DNA of 64,000 nucleotides from Ferrimonas sp. YFM (GCF_030296015.1 NZ_AP027368.1:2108001-2172000), one strand, 5' to 3'. Positions 27,774-36,803 are shown, numbered from the stretch's first letter. The notes: generated from the letters alone by a model not told the origin. Numbers and translations are program-made.

Positions 27774-28583
27774 ATGGAAACAATAATCGGCAAGGATGGC
27801 ATGGAGTTGCACCTGGAGGGTCATGGCGACCAGACCCTGGTGATGATCCATGGTTGGCCCGACAACTATCGGCTGTGGGACGCCCAGGTGTCTGCGTTTA
27901 AGACTCACTATCGCTGTGCACGATTTTCGCTGCCCGGCTTCGAACGTGGTCAGCAGAGTCAGCTGCTTAACATGGAGCAGATGATGCAGGCGCTGGATAC
28001 CGCCATCAATCTGGCGTCGCCCAAAGCACCGGTGACCCTGCTGCTGCACGATTGGGGTTGCTTCTACGGCTATCAGTACGCCATGCGTCACCTGGAACGG
28101 GTCAGTCGCATCATTGCCGTAGATGTGGGCGACTCAGGCTCGAAAGACCACAAGCTGACCACAGGCGCCAAACTGATGGCGGCCAGCTATCAGCTTTATC
28201 TGGCCCTGTGCTGGAAACTGGGACGTTTTCTGGGCAACCCAATGACCCGGTTTATCGCCAAGGCGATGGGCGCGCCGGCGCCTCGGGGCGACATTCACAG
28301 CGGCATGAACTTTCCCTATTACTGGCTGTGGAAGGGGCTTCTGACCAAGCAAAGGCTGGGGATCAAGCCGGTGGTCATCGACCACCCCATGTTATTCATC
28401 TACGGCAGCAACAAACCCTTCAACTTCCACTCCCAGGCCTGGATAGACAAGCTTAACAGTACCGACAGCAGCGCCGCCCGCTCCCTGGAGACCGGCCACT
28501 GGGTGATGGTGGAGCAAGCCGAGGCTTTCAATCAGATGGTGCTAGAGTGGCTGGACGCAAAGAGGAGCGACAAGGTCGCTTAG
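27774..28583 (+). CDS. Alpha/beta hydrolase, epoxide hydrolase/dehalogenase-like (copy 2)
   Basis: A 269-residue paralog of the preceding gene, with the same elements in the same places: HGWPD at 26-30, LHDWGC at 91-96 with D93 as nucleophile, FIYGSNKPFNF near the acid position, and ETGHWVMVEQAEAF carrying the histidine. Upstream control differs: this copy has a perfect CRP-like site, while copy 1 has a 16-bp palindrome, so the two may serve the same chemistry under different conditions. Its stop overlaps the rhomboid gene by four bases, convergently. Confidence 0.82.
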   Translation: METIIGKDGMELHLEGHGDQTLVMIHGWPDNYRLWDAQVSAFKTHYRCARFSLPGFERGQQSQLLNMEQMMQALDTAINLASPKAPVTLLLHDWGCFYGYQYAMRHLERVSRIIAVDVGDSGSKDHKLTTGAKLMAASYQLYLALCWKLGRFLGNPMTRFIAKAMGAPAPRGDIHSGMNFPYYWLWKGLLTKQRLGIKPVVIDHPMLFIYGSNKPFNFHSQAWIDKLNSTDSSAARSLETGHWVMVEQAEAFNQMVLEWLDAKRSDKVA

Positions 28584-29248
28584 TCCCAATGACGCCGTGA
28601 GGTCTCCGGCGGCGGCTGTTGCCACAGATCGCCGATGGCGTCGTCCTCTTCCTCCTGGACCCGTTCGTAGTCGTACACCTTACGCCTGGGCAAGGGGTCC
28701 CAGTTTCGGAACATGAAGGCGCTGACCAATCCGGCGGCGCCGCCGAACAGGTGATACTCGAAGGAGATCTGCGGATCTCTGGGGAAGATGCCCATCAGCA
28801 TGCCGCCGTACATGAAGAAGGCGATCATCATCAGGGCGATGGAGCGCTTGTCCCGCCTGAGCAGGCTGATAAAGAACAGATAGAAGAACAGGCCATGGGT
28901 GATGCCACTGGCGCCGATGTGGAAACTGGCGCGGCCAAACAGCCAGACCCCGGCCCCGGAGGCCAGCCAGATGATGATCAGCACCGGCCAGCGGGAGCGG
29001 GGATAGCCGTACAGCAGGGCTGAGCCCAGAATCAGCAGGGCCAGGCTGTTGGCGGCCAGGTGTTCGGCGGAGCCATGAAGAAAGGGGGCGAACAGTATGC
29101 CCAGGGCGCCAAAGCTCTCTCTGGGGTAGATGCCGAAGTGAAACAGGTTCCAGCCGGTAAAGGCTTCAAACACCATCACCATCCACAAAAAGGCGACAAA
29201 TAAGGCACTGAGTTTCAGGCTCTGCCAGATGGAATAGTCTTTACCCAT
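28580..29248 (-). CDS. Rhomboid family intramembrane serine protease
   Basis: A 222-residue protein with about six membrane helices. HIGASGITHGLFFYLFF carries the nucleophile serine in the GxSG motif of helix 4, and FEYHLFGGAAGLVSAFMF carries the catalytic histidine of helix 6. HLAANSLALLILGSALLYGY is the usual helix 2 entry. It cleaves membrane-spanning substrates. The cytoplasmic tail is acidic and proline-rich (RVQEEEDDAIGDLWQQPPPE). Gene order is convergent with the second hydrolase. Confidence 0.88.
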   Translation of the reverse strand: MGKDYSIWQSLKLSALFVAFLWMVMVFEAFTGWNLFHFGIYPRESFGALGILFAPFLHGSAEHLAANSLALLILGSALLYGYPRSRWPVLIIIWLASGAGVWLFGRASFHIGASGITHGLFFYLFFISLLRRDKRSIALMMIAFFMYGGMLMGIFPRDPQISFEYHLFGGAAGLVSAFMFRNWDPLPRRKVYDYERVQEEEDDAIGDLWQQPPPETSRRHWD

Positions 29249-29419
29249 GTCACCTCCCTTACGACGTCGGCCTACTTATGAGACCGGAAATCGATTGCGC
29301 CTATTTCAGACAAGCCTGTCACCTTAAGTGTAGACTTGGGGGTTATACTTAGTTAAATCAATGCTTTTATACGCAACTTCCATGAATTCGATCATTTCGG
29401 CTTCGCGCAGGCCCGCCCC

Positions 29420-30202
29420 ATGAACCAGGTGGTGGACATTCCCTGGTGGCAACTGACGCTGTTTCTTAGCGTTTTGGCTGTGCCTCTCTACATCAATCAC
29501 AAGTTTAAATTGGGCCTGGGCAAAGAGGGCGGGCTGGCCGTTGGCCGCATGCTGCTGCAACTGACCCTGGTGGGGGTCTACCTCAATTCCCTGTTTGCCC
29601 TGGACAGCCTGTGGCTCAACCTTGGCTGGATACTGCTGATGGTGGTGGTGGGCGCCCATTCTGTAACCGGCAAGAGCCAGATGCCGCTTAAGCGGGTGAT
29701 GCTGCCGGTGGCCACCGGCTTGGCGCTGGTGGTGGTGCCGCTATTGGCATTAATGCTGATGGCGCTGATTCGCCCTGAGCCCATATTGGGCGCTCGATAC
29801 ATGATCCCACTGGCTGGCATGCTGCTGGGTAACAGCCTGGGGGCCAACGTCATCGCCCTGCAGCGACTGGGCGCGTCGTTTAAGGAGCGGGCAGGGGAGT
29901 ATGAGGGTGCGCTGGCCTTGGGCGCCAGGCCCACCACAGCGGCGGCGGACTTTGTCAGAGAGTCTCTGGCGGCGGCCCAGGGGCCCATTTTGGCCACAAC
30001 CGCCACCACAGGTTTAGTAACCCTGCCGGGGATGATGACCGGTCAGATCCTCGGCGGCGCCGACCCCATAGTGGCCATCAAGTATCAGATGGTGATCATG
30101 GTGGCGGTACTGGTGATGACCAGCGTTTCTGCCGCGGTCACCCTCAGCCTGGCGCTGCCGAGACTGGTGACCGCCACCGGTCGGGTTAACCTTTGTTCTT
30201 AG
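29420..30202 (+). CDS. FetB-like (UPF0014) ABC iron exporter permease
   Basis: A 260-residue inner-membrane permease with about seven helices. The UPF0014/FetB signature is clear: LQLTLVGVYLNSLFALDS, MIPLAGMLLGNSLGANVIALQRLGASFKERAGEYEGALALGARPTTAA, and TTGLVTLPGMMTGQILGGADPIVAIKYQMVIMV. In E. coli FetAB exports iron and protects from peroxide. The ATPase partner FetA is not adjacent on either side here, so it must lie elsewhere or be lost. The 3' end overlaps yajD by 17 bases, convergently. Confidence 0.88.
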   Translation: MNQVVDIPWWQLTLFLSVLAVPLYINHKFKLGLGKEGGLAVGRMLLQLTLVGVYLNSLFALDSLWLNLGWILLMVVVGAHSVTGKSQMPLKRVMLPVATGLALVVVPLLALMLMALIRPEPILGARYMIPLAGMLLGNSLGANVIALQRLGASFKERAGEYEGALALGARPTTAAADFVRESLAAAQGPILATTATTGLVTLPGMMTGQILGGADPIVAIKYQMVIMVAVLVMTSVSAAVTLSLALPRLVTATGRVNLCS

Positions 30203-30533
30203 CGTCCATCATCGCCTTGAGGTTGGCGAAGGGGTTGCTGGTGGCCAGATCCTGCTTGAGATCTTCACCGGCTTCCACCGTGGTGCCGTATTGCGCTGCC
30301 TGAGTGTACTTTTCGTGCTCATTGTCGTGGCAGTAGAGACACAGCAGTTCCCAGTTGGAGCCGTCGTTGGGGTTGTTGGTGTGGTCGTGGTCGATGTGGT
30401 GAACCGTCAGTTCACGCAGGTTGGAGTATTGGAACTCGCGGGCGCAGCGGCCACAGACCCAGGGGAACAGCTTCAGCGCCTTGTCACGGTAGCCTTGCTC
30501 AAGCTGTGAATAGTTCTTTGGAATGATCGCCAT
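30186..30533 (-). CDS. yajD: YajD-like HNH nuclease family protein
   Basis: A 115-residue protein nearly identical in plan to E. coli YajD: MAIIPKNYSQLEQGYRDKALKLFPWVCGRCAREF, then LRELTVHHIDHDHTNNPNDGSNWELLCLYCHDNEH. CxxC...CxxC zinc ligands frame the HNH core (HHIDHDH, then N and H). Function in the cell is unknown, though the fold is that of a small endonuclease. ATG at 30531-30533. Confidence 0.92.
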   Translation of the reverse strand: MAIIPKNYSQLEQGYRDKALKLFPWVCGRCAREFQYSNLRELTVHHIDHDHTNNPNDGSNWELLCLYCHDNEHEKYTQAAQYGTTVEAGEDLKQDLATSNPFANLKAMMDAKNKG

Positions 30534-30825
30534 CTTAACTCTCTCCGGGTATGGCTTGTCATGGTGCTAAGCCCGGATAGTAGCACCCAGCCCCCCCTCA
30601 AAGAAGAGATACCGCCGACAAAGCGCATCTTGTCGGCGACATTTTAATCCGCGTCAACACCGGCTCATCGCAGATGTTGGCTGCATTGATTCTGGCGCCA
30701 GAACACCATTAGGTGGCAGCAAAGGGCAATGTCCCTAGAGATTGCGCGAGAATCGCTATTGAGGGTGAAAGCGTCTGCCTCTAGCTTGGTGTATCGACCT
30801 TCAACATCACTAAAAGGACTTAGAG
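30534..30825. other. Spacer between yajD and outer-membrane gene
   Basis: No gene supported. It must hold promoters for both divergent genes; AAAGGACTTAGAG just before 30826 is the ribosome site of the right-hand gene. Confidence 0.4.
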
Positions 30826-31677
30826 ATGAAAACGATCACCACTGCACTGCTGTGCGCCATGAGCTTTGGCGCATTTGCCGCCGACCCGTTTACCAGCGTG
30901 TATCAACAGAGCACCAAGGACACCTCTGCATTTGATAAGAGCCTAGCCGGCTCTGACATCGCCCAGGGACGCTGGGCATTCTTTGAATTTGCTGAGACCG
31001 ATTCCTTGTTCGGTAGCCTGTCTGCCGGGCAGGCCGGAGACAGCCAACAGCTAAAATTCAATGCCATCAACTATTACCTGTGGTTTGGCGGCAGACACAA
31101 ACTGCCTTTCCAGCTCTACTACAGCGACGTGGTGTCCGATGACTCCAACAAGGACGCCAACACCGTTAAGCTGCTCGACCCCGAGTCAGGCTTGGCCATC
31201 AAGTTTCCCCTGCTTTGGACCTATCAGAGTGCGGGCGATGAGTTCTGCGCCTTCTTAAGTGACACCAACTCCATTGGTCACTGTTCATTGGGCGGTGACA
31301 TCACCTTGAGCTTTAAAGACCTTAAAGAGGTGGATGGCAACTCGGAAACGGCCTTTGGTGCCACCGTGAGGCTAGGGGCCGCGGTGTTGTTCCCGGTATT
31401 GGCCGCAGACACCGGAGAGGCCAGCGGCTATCTGTCGACGTCAGTGAAACTGGTGTTTGCCCATACCGACGTCGACGATTCCACTCAGCTGTTCGCCCCG
31501 GTTCTGGACGAGAACGGCGACCCGGTGGCTTTCGATAACGACATCTTCTCCGCCGAAGCGGAGATCAAATGGGCCTTTACCAACAGATTGGCCATATCCG
31601 CACGCTGGCTGGCGCCTCTGGATGATCATGACTACATCGATGACATCTTCAAGCTGTCGTTAGAGACGCAGTTTTAG
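30826..31677 (+). CDS. Outer-membrane beta-barrel protein of unknown function
   Basis: A 283-residue secreted protein. The signal peptide MKTITTALLCAMSFGAFAA is followed by mature DPFTSVYQQ. The body alternates in short strands with aromatic girdles and ends in phenylalanine (LSLETQF), as for barrel assembly. Two cysteines (EFCAFLS and GHCSLGG) lie about 15 residues apart and may pair. The YYLWFGGRHKLPFQLYYSD and SVKLVFAHTDVDD parts give no family I can name. Strong AAAGGA ribosome site. Confidence 0.65.
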   Translation: MKTITTALLCAMSFGAFAADPFTSVYQQSTKDTSAFDKSLAGSDIAQGRWAFFEFAETDSLFGSLSAGQAGDSQQLKFNAINYYLWFGGRHKLPFQLYYSDVVSDDSNKDANTVKLLDPESGLAIKFPLLWTYQSAGDEFCAFLSDTNSIGHCSLGGDITLSFKDLKEVDGNSETAFGATVRLGAAVLFPVLAADTGEASGYLSTSVKLVFAHTDVDDSTQLFAPVLDENGDPVAFDNDIFSAEAEIKWAFTNRLAISARWLAPLDDHDYIDDIFKLSLETQF

Positions 31678-31686
31678 CAGGGAAAT

Positions 31687-31708
31687 GGGCCTGCACTTAG
31701 GCAGGCCC
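31687..31708 (+). terminator. Hairpin after outer-membrane protein gene
   Basis: GGGCCTGC...GCAGGCCC, eight pairs, 9 bases after the stop. The T run is poor, so this is only a likely terminator. Confidence 0.55.
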
Positions 31709-31752
31709 TCATAATGCTTTACGTGCCAACGGTTTCTCTGTCGAGAACTGGG

Positions 31753-32703
31753 CTAGATTGACCAGCGCAAGGAAGTCTCTTTCTCGGAGAGCGCCCACAG
31801 TTTTGTCAGCACCTCTTTATCTAAGACGAAGGGTTCAAGCCGGCATTCGCCCACCGGGCCGCCAAAGTTCATTCGCCCGGTCGGGCCATAATATGCACGC
31901 TGTTTCAGGTTATCTTCGGTTGCACACATGACCTCTGGGTAGGCGCCTCTTTCAGCGGTCTGAGCCAGTCCCATTTTCACCATCAACGACCAGGTAAGCC
32001 GTGTAGCTAAGCTGGCGTTGTCGCGGATTAGCGAGGTGTTGGACGCGCCCGGGTGGCATACGTAAACCTCTACCTCCGAGTTTGCCTGCTGAATTTTGTC
32101 CTGCAGTTCATAGGCAAACATCATCTGCGCTAGTTTGCTGTGGCAGTAGGTCTTGTTGGGGTCGTAGTTCCTATCCCAGTTCATGTCGTCAAACTGGATG
32201 GTTTTCAGGCCCATCTTGTAGCCTTCGCTGGCGACAACCACGATGCGGCCCTTTGATTGTTCGAGTCTCTCAAACAGCAAGCCACATAGCAGGAAGTGGC
32301 CGTAGTGGTTTACTCCCAGGTGGCTTTCGAAACCATCTGCCGTGAAGGCCTGTTTGGCTAATTGAGCGATGGCGCCGTTGCATATGAGCGCATCGATGTG
32401 GGAAACCTGATGCAGCAGCTCTGCTGCCCCGTATCGAACGGAGTCGAGCTCTGCCAAATCCATGCGCACAAAGCTCACTTTGGCGTTGCTGCCAAACTCC
32501 TGCTTCAGTGCCGCAATGGCGACGGCGGACTTATCCGGGTTTCGGTTAAGCATCACCACCTTTGCGCCTTTGGACAGCAGCACACGTGCGGCTTCGAAGC
32601 CTGTGCCTGTATTGGCACCGGTAATGACATAGGTTTTGCCGGTCAGATTGCCGAGACGCTCGGGAGTCCAGCCTCCGGGGCCAAACTGTGTTTCTAGGTT
32701 CAT
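31753..32703 (-). CDS. Short-chain dehydrogenase/reductase (retinol-dehydrogenase-like)
   Basis: A 316-residue SDR started at the ATG that gives MNLETQFGPGGWTPERL, preceded by AGGAATTTGGAAT on the minus strand. TYVITGANTGTGFEAARVLLSKGAKVVMLNRN is the TGxxxGxG NAD(P) motif; LICNGA replaces NNAG; the tyrosine-lysine catalytic pair is in KTYCHSKLAQMMFAYEL. The long C-terminal part and the plan resemble retinol/light-dependent protochlorophyllide reductase-like SDRs. It is divergent from an AraC gene that may control it. GC content is lower than the core genes. Confidence 0.85.
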   Translation of the reverse strand: MNLETQFGPGGWTPERLGNLTGKTYVITGANTGTGFEAARVLLSKGAKVVMLNRNPDKSAVAIAALKQEFGSNAKVSFVRMDLAELDSVRYGAAELLHQVSHIDALICNGAIAQLAKQAFTADGFESHLGVNHYGHFLLCGLLFERLEQSKGRIVVVASEGYKMGLKTIQFDDMNWDRNYDPNKTYCHSKLAQMMFAYELQDKIQQANSEVEVYVCHPGASNTSLIRDNASLATRLTWSLMVKMGLAQTAERGAYPEVMCATEDNLKQRAYYGPTGRMNFGGPVGECRLEPFVLDKEVLTKLWALSEKETSLRWSI

Positions 32704-32931
32704 ATTCCAAATTCCTGATGTCGAATCATTGTTTCTCGAGCAGCCGGAAGCGATCTGCTTTTCACACTGTCGTTTAGCCCTGCGCAAATCGGTTGCCAGG
32801 GCGACCGTTGTTACCAGTGGATAAGACTATATGTCTCAGGAATGGGGCTCACTAGACGATATGGTCGCGAAAGAGTGCCTATTCGTATCATTGGGGTTGG
32901 GGCGGGCGTTTCATGGTGTTAGTTTGAAGGC

Positions 32932-33822
32932 ATGAGCAGAGACTTAATCAAAAAGATCATCGAAGACAGTGTCAGTGAAGACGGCCTGGTGGACTTCGGT
33001 ATAAAGGGGGTGCAACTCTTCCGGGTGACCGAGCCGATTCGCTGCGCGCCTGCGGTGTATGAGCCTTGCGTCATTGCCATAGTCAGTGGTGCCAAGAAAG
33101 CCATATTGGATGGCAATGCCTTTGAGTACGATAGCAACCACTATCTGTGTTGCACCATGTCCATGCCTGTGGAGGCAGGGAGCCACCAGGCGTCCCCTGA
33201 CGAGCCTCTCCTGGGGGTGTACATCTCTCTGGATACGCGCGTATTAACCGAGTTGGCCATTGAGATGGAAAGTGCCACCGGGGCATTCCGACCACCCAAA
33301 GGGGACTCACAACCCAAGGGCCTGTCACTGGCAGGGTGGGATGATGCCTTTACCGACGCCTTGTTACGACTGCTGCAACTCGGGGACAGCCCCTTGGATA
33401 TCGCGGTGCTTGGCAGGAGTCGGCTTCGGGAAATCTACTACGCGATACTGAAAGGGGAGGCTGGCGACTCAGCCAGACGTGCATTTGGTGTTGGCAATGC
33501 CATTGCGCGGGCCATTGAATACGTCTCTTCACGCTTAACCGAGTCCGTCACCACTGAGGAGATGGCGTCCCAGGTGGGGATGAGCCGCGCCGTGTTCCAC
33601 CGCAAGTTTAAGTCAGCGACCACCATGTCGCCCATTCAGTACGTGAAGTCGATGCGCCTGAACAGCGCCGCAATGAAGATAGCCGGTGGCATGAACGTCA
33701 ACCAGGCAGCGCTGGAAGTAGGGTACCTGAGCACCTCACAATTCAGCCGGGAGTTTAAAAGACTTTACGGGCAGTCTCCAAAGCAGTGGACTACATCTCA
33801 GAGATCATTGGGCGAGAAATGA
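32932..33822 (+). CDS. AraC family transcriptional regulator
   Basis: A 296-residue regulator. Residues 20-190 form the AraC N-terminal type 2 ligand domain found in regulators of aldehyde/alcohol genes (VYEPCVIAIVSGAKKAILDG, HYLCCTMSMPVEAG). Two helix-turn-helix motifs follow: SVTTEEMASQVGMSRAVFHRKFKSATTMSPIQYVKSMRL and MNVNQAALEVGYLSTSQFSREFKRLYGQSPKQW. It is divergent from the SDR gene, a standard local-regulator arrangement. It marks the last clearly core-like gene before the AT-rich islet. Confidence 0.87.
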   Translation: MSRDLIKKIIEDSVSEDGLVDFGIKGVQLFRVTEPIRCAPAVYEPCVIAIVSGAKKAILDGNAFEYDSNHYLCCTMSMPVEAGSHQASPDEPLLGVYISLDTRVLTELAIEMESATGAFRPPKGDSQPKGLSLAGWDDAFTDALLRLLQLGDSPLDIAVLGRSRLREIYYAILKGEAGDSARRAFGVGNAIARAIEYVSSRLTESVTTEEMASQVGMSRAVFHRKFKSATTMSPIQYVKSMRLNSAAMKIAGGMNVNQAALEVGYLSTSQFSREFKRLYGQSPKQWTTSQRSLGEK

Positions 33823-34190
33823 GCCGTGTTTGCTGTGCCGTCAATAGCGGTGTTTGAAGTAATCGTTCATTGTGTTGCTGGTTCAACATACCCGGGTTCA
33901 TCATTTCAATGGGCTCAACAAAGCACATCCCTAGGTTGATGGCCCTACAGAGCGATGCCTGTGTCTGGGTCCAGAAAACGGTCGTTTGTTAGACCCAGGC
34001 TTTTGGCGCTATGTTTTTTCTACTAATGCATACGCTTGGAAATCATGTTCATCAAATGTTGATTCTTGGGTTCATCAAATATGGATTAGCATTTATAAGT
34101 AGAAGCGTCGGGCTATTCTTAATTACCCTTTAAAAACCGATAATTACGTGTATGATGGCCGATTGAAGATAACTGGTATGGCGAGACGAT
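33823..34190. other. Islet left edge: non-coding, AT-rich, with direct repeats
   Basis: No gene. CTGGGTC (33965-33971) pairs with GACCCAG (33992-33998), followed by TTTT, a loose terminator-like stem. GTTCATCAAATGTTGATT (34047-34064) and GTTCATCAAATATGGATT (34070-34087) form a direct repeat with a 23-base period, 16 of 18 bases identical; GTTCATCA also occurs at 33896. Possible operator of the operon at 34191. Confidence 0.5.
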
Positions 34191-35378
34191 ATGACGGCGG
34201 AACAGACAAAGCCCTGTATAGCATGTGGACACATTATCAGCACGAAGGATTTGGTATGTACGCATGATGGTTGTGGAGCGGCACAGCTTCAACCACATTC
34301 GTGTCCGATGACAATTTGTTCTGCAATTGCTGGCGCTTTAACCAAGGAAAGATCAGCTTCCTTTAGTTGTCGAGTCGGTGATGAATGGCCTGTCAGCCAG
34401 TCAGATGCTTCAAGCAGATTCGTTGTTGAGGTCGAGCAAAAATTTAGTCGAAAGAATAAATTCCATAGCCACTTTGCTGATGATTGCGGTGAAGCAAACT
34501 CATTTCCTCGTATATTGAAAAGATATCTTCAGGGTGATCTTGACGTCCAACAACTTACCTCACAGTTAATGTTCAAACTGCGGTCTGCGGCTCTTGATAC
34601 ATCAGGCTCTAAGCCTACGGGTGGCAACGTAGTGGTAACGCACTACAAAAAGTCAAATGATATAGATGATGCTGGCAGATTACTTATTGTAATGGTTACC
34701 CAGACTGATGGCTTTAAGCTTGACCCTACAACCATTATCCCTCAAGAAATAGATCATATTGACCTGAAGGCTCTTAGACAGGCTGCAATGATTGATCTTA
34801 CACAGTTTGATGCTGTATACCCAGAAAAGCCGGCGGATGAAACTTATTTGCACTTCATTCAAGGGCATTCTAGTGCTGAATTTTTTAAGGCTGCTCTAGG
34901 CTGTGATGTGGATGCAAACAATAAAACATCGATTAAAAATTTCTTTGAAGCTCTTCATGATTTTTGTAAGTCCGCTGACTTGGAAACAGACCTGACCGAT
35001 CAACTTTTTGATTGCGTCGAACACGCTATGGTAAATTTGCCTAAAGATCGAGACTTTATCACAAAGGATGAGCTTGTAAGGGTTGTAGAGAGTGAACTTA
35101 GAGAAGGTGGTTATAGCGCAGAAGGAGCTTTTTCATCTTACCTTGAAGTTGGAGATTATAAGGTCAATGACTACATCGAACCGACAAATTTAGGTGTAAA
35201 GAAAGGGCAGGAGATCAACATTAAGGGAGTTAATGGAATCGGTGTTCAGATAAAGATGAATTTGATTGGAGGAAAGGACTCTGATAAGGCTTTCTGCTTT
35301 AACCCCGATACAAAAGAAGCAACCCTTACTTTTACTGTCGATGAAGCTGATGTTGAGCAATTAAATGAGTTGATTTAG
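34191..35378 (+). CDS. Zinc-ribbon NdpA/YejK-like nucleoid-associated protein
   Basis: A 395-residue protein. An N-terminal zinc-ribbon-like stretch has C9, C12, C23 and C28 (CIACG...CTHDGCG), with C38 and C43 after it. From about residue 70 the sequence resembles the 37-kDa nucleoid-associated family (PF04245, E. coli YejK): a QEIDHIDLKALRQAAMIDLTQFDAV region, YLHFIQGHSSAEFFKAALGCDVDANNKTSIKNFFEALHDF, and FITKDELVRVVESE. The similarity is by eye and moderate. YejK binds DNA and RNA polymerase. The gene is AT-rich and is followed after two bases by a membrane-protein gene. In this context a DNA-sensing part of a defence module is possible but unproved. Confidence 0.65.
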   Translation: MTAEQTKPCIACGHIISTKDLVCTHDGCGAAQLQPHSCPMTICSAIAGALTKERSASFSCRVGDEWPVSQSDASSRFVVEVEQKFSRKNKFHSHFADDCGEANSFPRILKRYLQGDLDVQQLTSQLMFKLRSAALDTSGSKPTGGNVVVTHYKKSNDIDDAGRLLIVMVTQTDGFKLDPTTIIPQEIDHIDLKALRQAAMIDLTQFDAVYPEKPADETYLHFIQGHSSAEFFKAALGCDVDANNKTSIKNFFEALHDFCKSADLETDLTDQLFDCVEHAMVNLPKDRDFITKDELVRVVESELREGGYSAEGAFSSYLEVGDYKVNDYIEPTNLGVKKGQEINIKGVNGIGVQIKMNLIGGKDSDKAFCFNPDTKEATLTFTVDEADVEQLNELI

Positions 35379-35380
35379 GA

Positions 35381-36652
35381 ATGATTCAACTAAACCACAA
35401 ACTCGTCGAGCTATTAGAAAGTTCTAAATCAGTGAGTAGAACTGATTCAGGAAGGATTGAGTTTTCAATCGCTAAAGGTGATAGAGAGGTAGTTTCGGAT
35501 TTATTGAGTCGAAGTGGCTACTCAGCTAATCTGCGCACCTACAGGGAGCATGGGGATACTATCACTGTCTCGATCAATGAGGCACAATGGGATTGGGCAG
35601 TTGGAAAGGTATTTTGGTCTATACAATCATTTATAAATGATGTCAGAAATATAAAATGTATACCTGATTGCTTTTACATAAATGACCGAAGAGAAAACTT
35701 AATATGTACCAATAGTTGCGATCCGAATGGAGAAGTGCTGTCAATTTCGTGCGCTTTAACTTTGTGGGATATCTTATCTAGTGTTTCTGAGCATAACTAC
35801 CCAGAGTCAGGGGCGGCTGCGGGAAAAGATGGAATGGTCTTCTTTATCAAAAATAAAGAAGGAGATTCAAAGAAGTTTAAATTAGAGCCTGTATTTACTG
35901 CGTCTTCAATTAAAGAAATAGATGGTCAAGATGAAATTAAGTCAGCCTTAGATAAGCTTAAGCGAAAGGTTTTGGTTGGTGACGCTCAGGATGATGAAAG
36001 AAAAAAGGTTTTGTTATCCGCATTGCAAGATATTTTGCAAGAGACAATATGTGATAAGAACCTATTTATAAAGGTTCTCAATAAATCAAAAGCTTTACTT
36101 GAGAAATACGAAGACCACCATGATGTTTTTGTAAAGCGATTTTCTGTTAATAAAACGTTGAGTGAAATAAACTCCCAAAACCTTGATTATGTCGAAAAAA
36201 TTAATGGAATTGTAGTTTCCGGTCAATTAAGAATATATGCAGTCCCTACATTTGCTATGGTCTTGGCGGCTTTGAGGTTCAAATTTGGTGTTGAGAACTT
36301 GTTACTTGTGTTGTTTGGATTGGCTTGCATAGTTTTTCTTGCGTGGGAGGGTTTACGTGTGCATGATCGCCATTTTGAATACATAGAAAGGCGAATAGAA
36401 CATGATTTTAAACCGTATAATACTATTGCCGAAAAATCATCAGTTAGGGAGCAGGCAAAGTTAACTATAGGCGAGCTTAAAGGTTTAGTTGATTCGGCGA
36501 GAAAATCAATTAGTAAAGCTAGAAAGGTACTAATTGTCGTAACAGTAGCCATCGTAAGCTTTTTGATATATGGAACTGTTCTTGCTAAAAAAGCGCACCC
36601 TATAGCGTTCAACATCGAATCTATTATGACAACTTGTCGATGTGTTAGTTAA
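35381..36652 (+). CDS. Unknown protein with C-terminal membrane segments, partner of NdpA-like gene
   Basis: A 423-residue protein not recognised. The first 200 residues look soluble, with a mixed alpha/beta start and several cysteines (IKCIPDCF, LICTNSC). Residues about 200-270 are charged and probably coiled or helical (KLKRKVLVGDAQDDERKK...). Three hydrophobic segments follow at about 283-299, 304-322 and 382-402, with a basic/acidic linker (AWEGLRVHDRHFEYIERRIEHDF) between the second and third. It ends with a Cys-containing tail. It begins two bases after the NdpA-like stop and shares low GC, so the pair are translated together. A membrane effector is one possible role. Confidence 0.6.
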   Translation: MIQLNHKLVELLESSKSVSRTDSGRIEFSIAKGDREVVSDLLSRSGYSANLRTYREHGDTITVSINEAQWDWAVGKVFWSIQSFINDVRNIKCIPDCFYINDRRENLICTNSCDPNGEVLSISCALTLWDILSSVSEHNYPESGAAAGKDGMVFFIKNKEGDSKKFKLEPVFTASSIKEIDGQDEIKSALDKLKRKVLVGDAQDDERKKVLLSALQDILQETICDKNLFIKVLNKSKALLEKYEDHHDVFVKRFSVNKTLSEINSQNLDYVEKINGIVVSGQLRIYAVPTFAMVLAALRFKFGVENLLLVLFGLACIVFLAWEGLRVHDRHFEYIERRIEHDFKPYNTIAEKSSVREQAKLTIGELKGLVDSARKSISKARKVLIVVTVAIVSFLIYGTVLAKKAHPIAFNIESIMTTCRCVS

Positions 36653-36803
36653 TTTCAGGGTTAGGATATCTCTCATGGACTCGAGCAAGGCAGGTGAAGT
36701 TGATTGGGATAGTGCAGACACTACTAACGATACGTAATCTAACTATTACGGTGTGATATCAGTTATGCCAGGATTTACTACTTTGTGTGATGGAGTATAA
36801 TCA

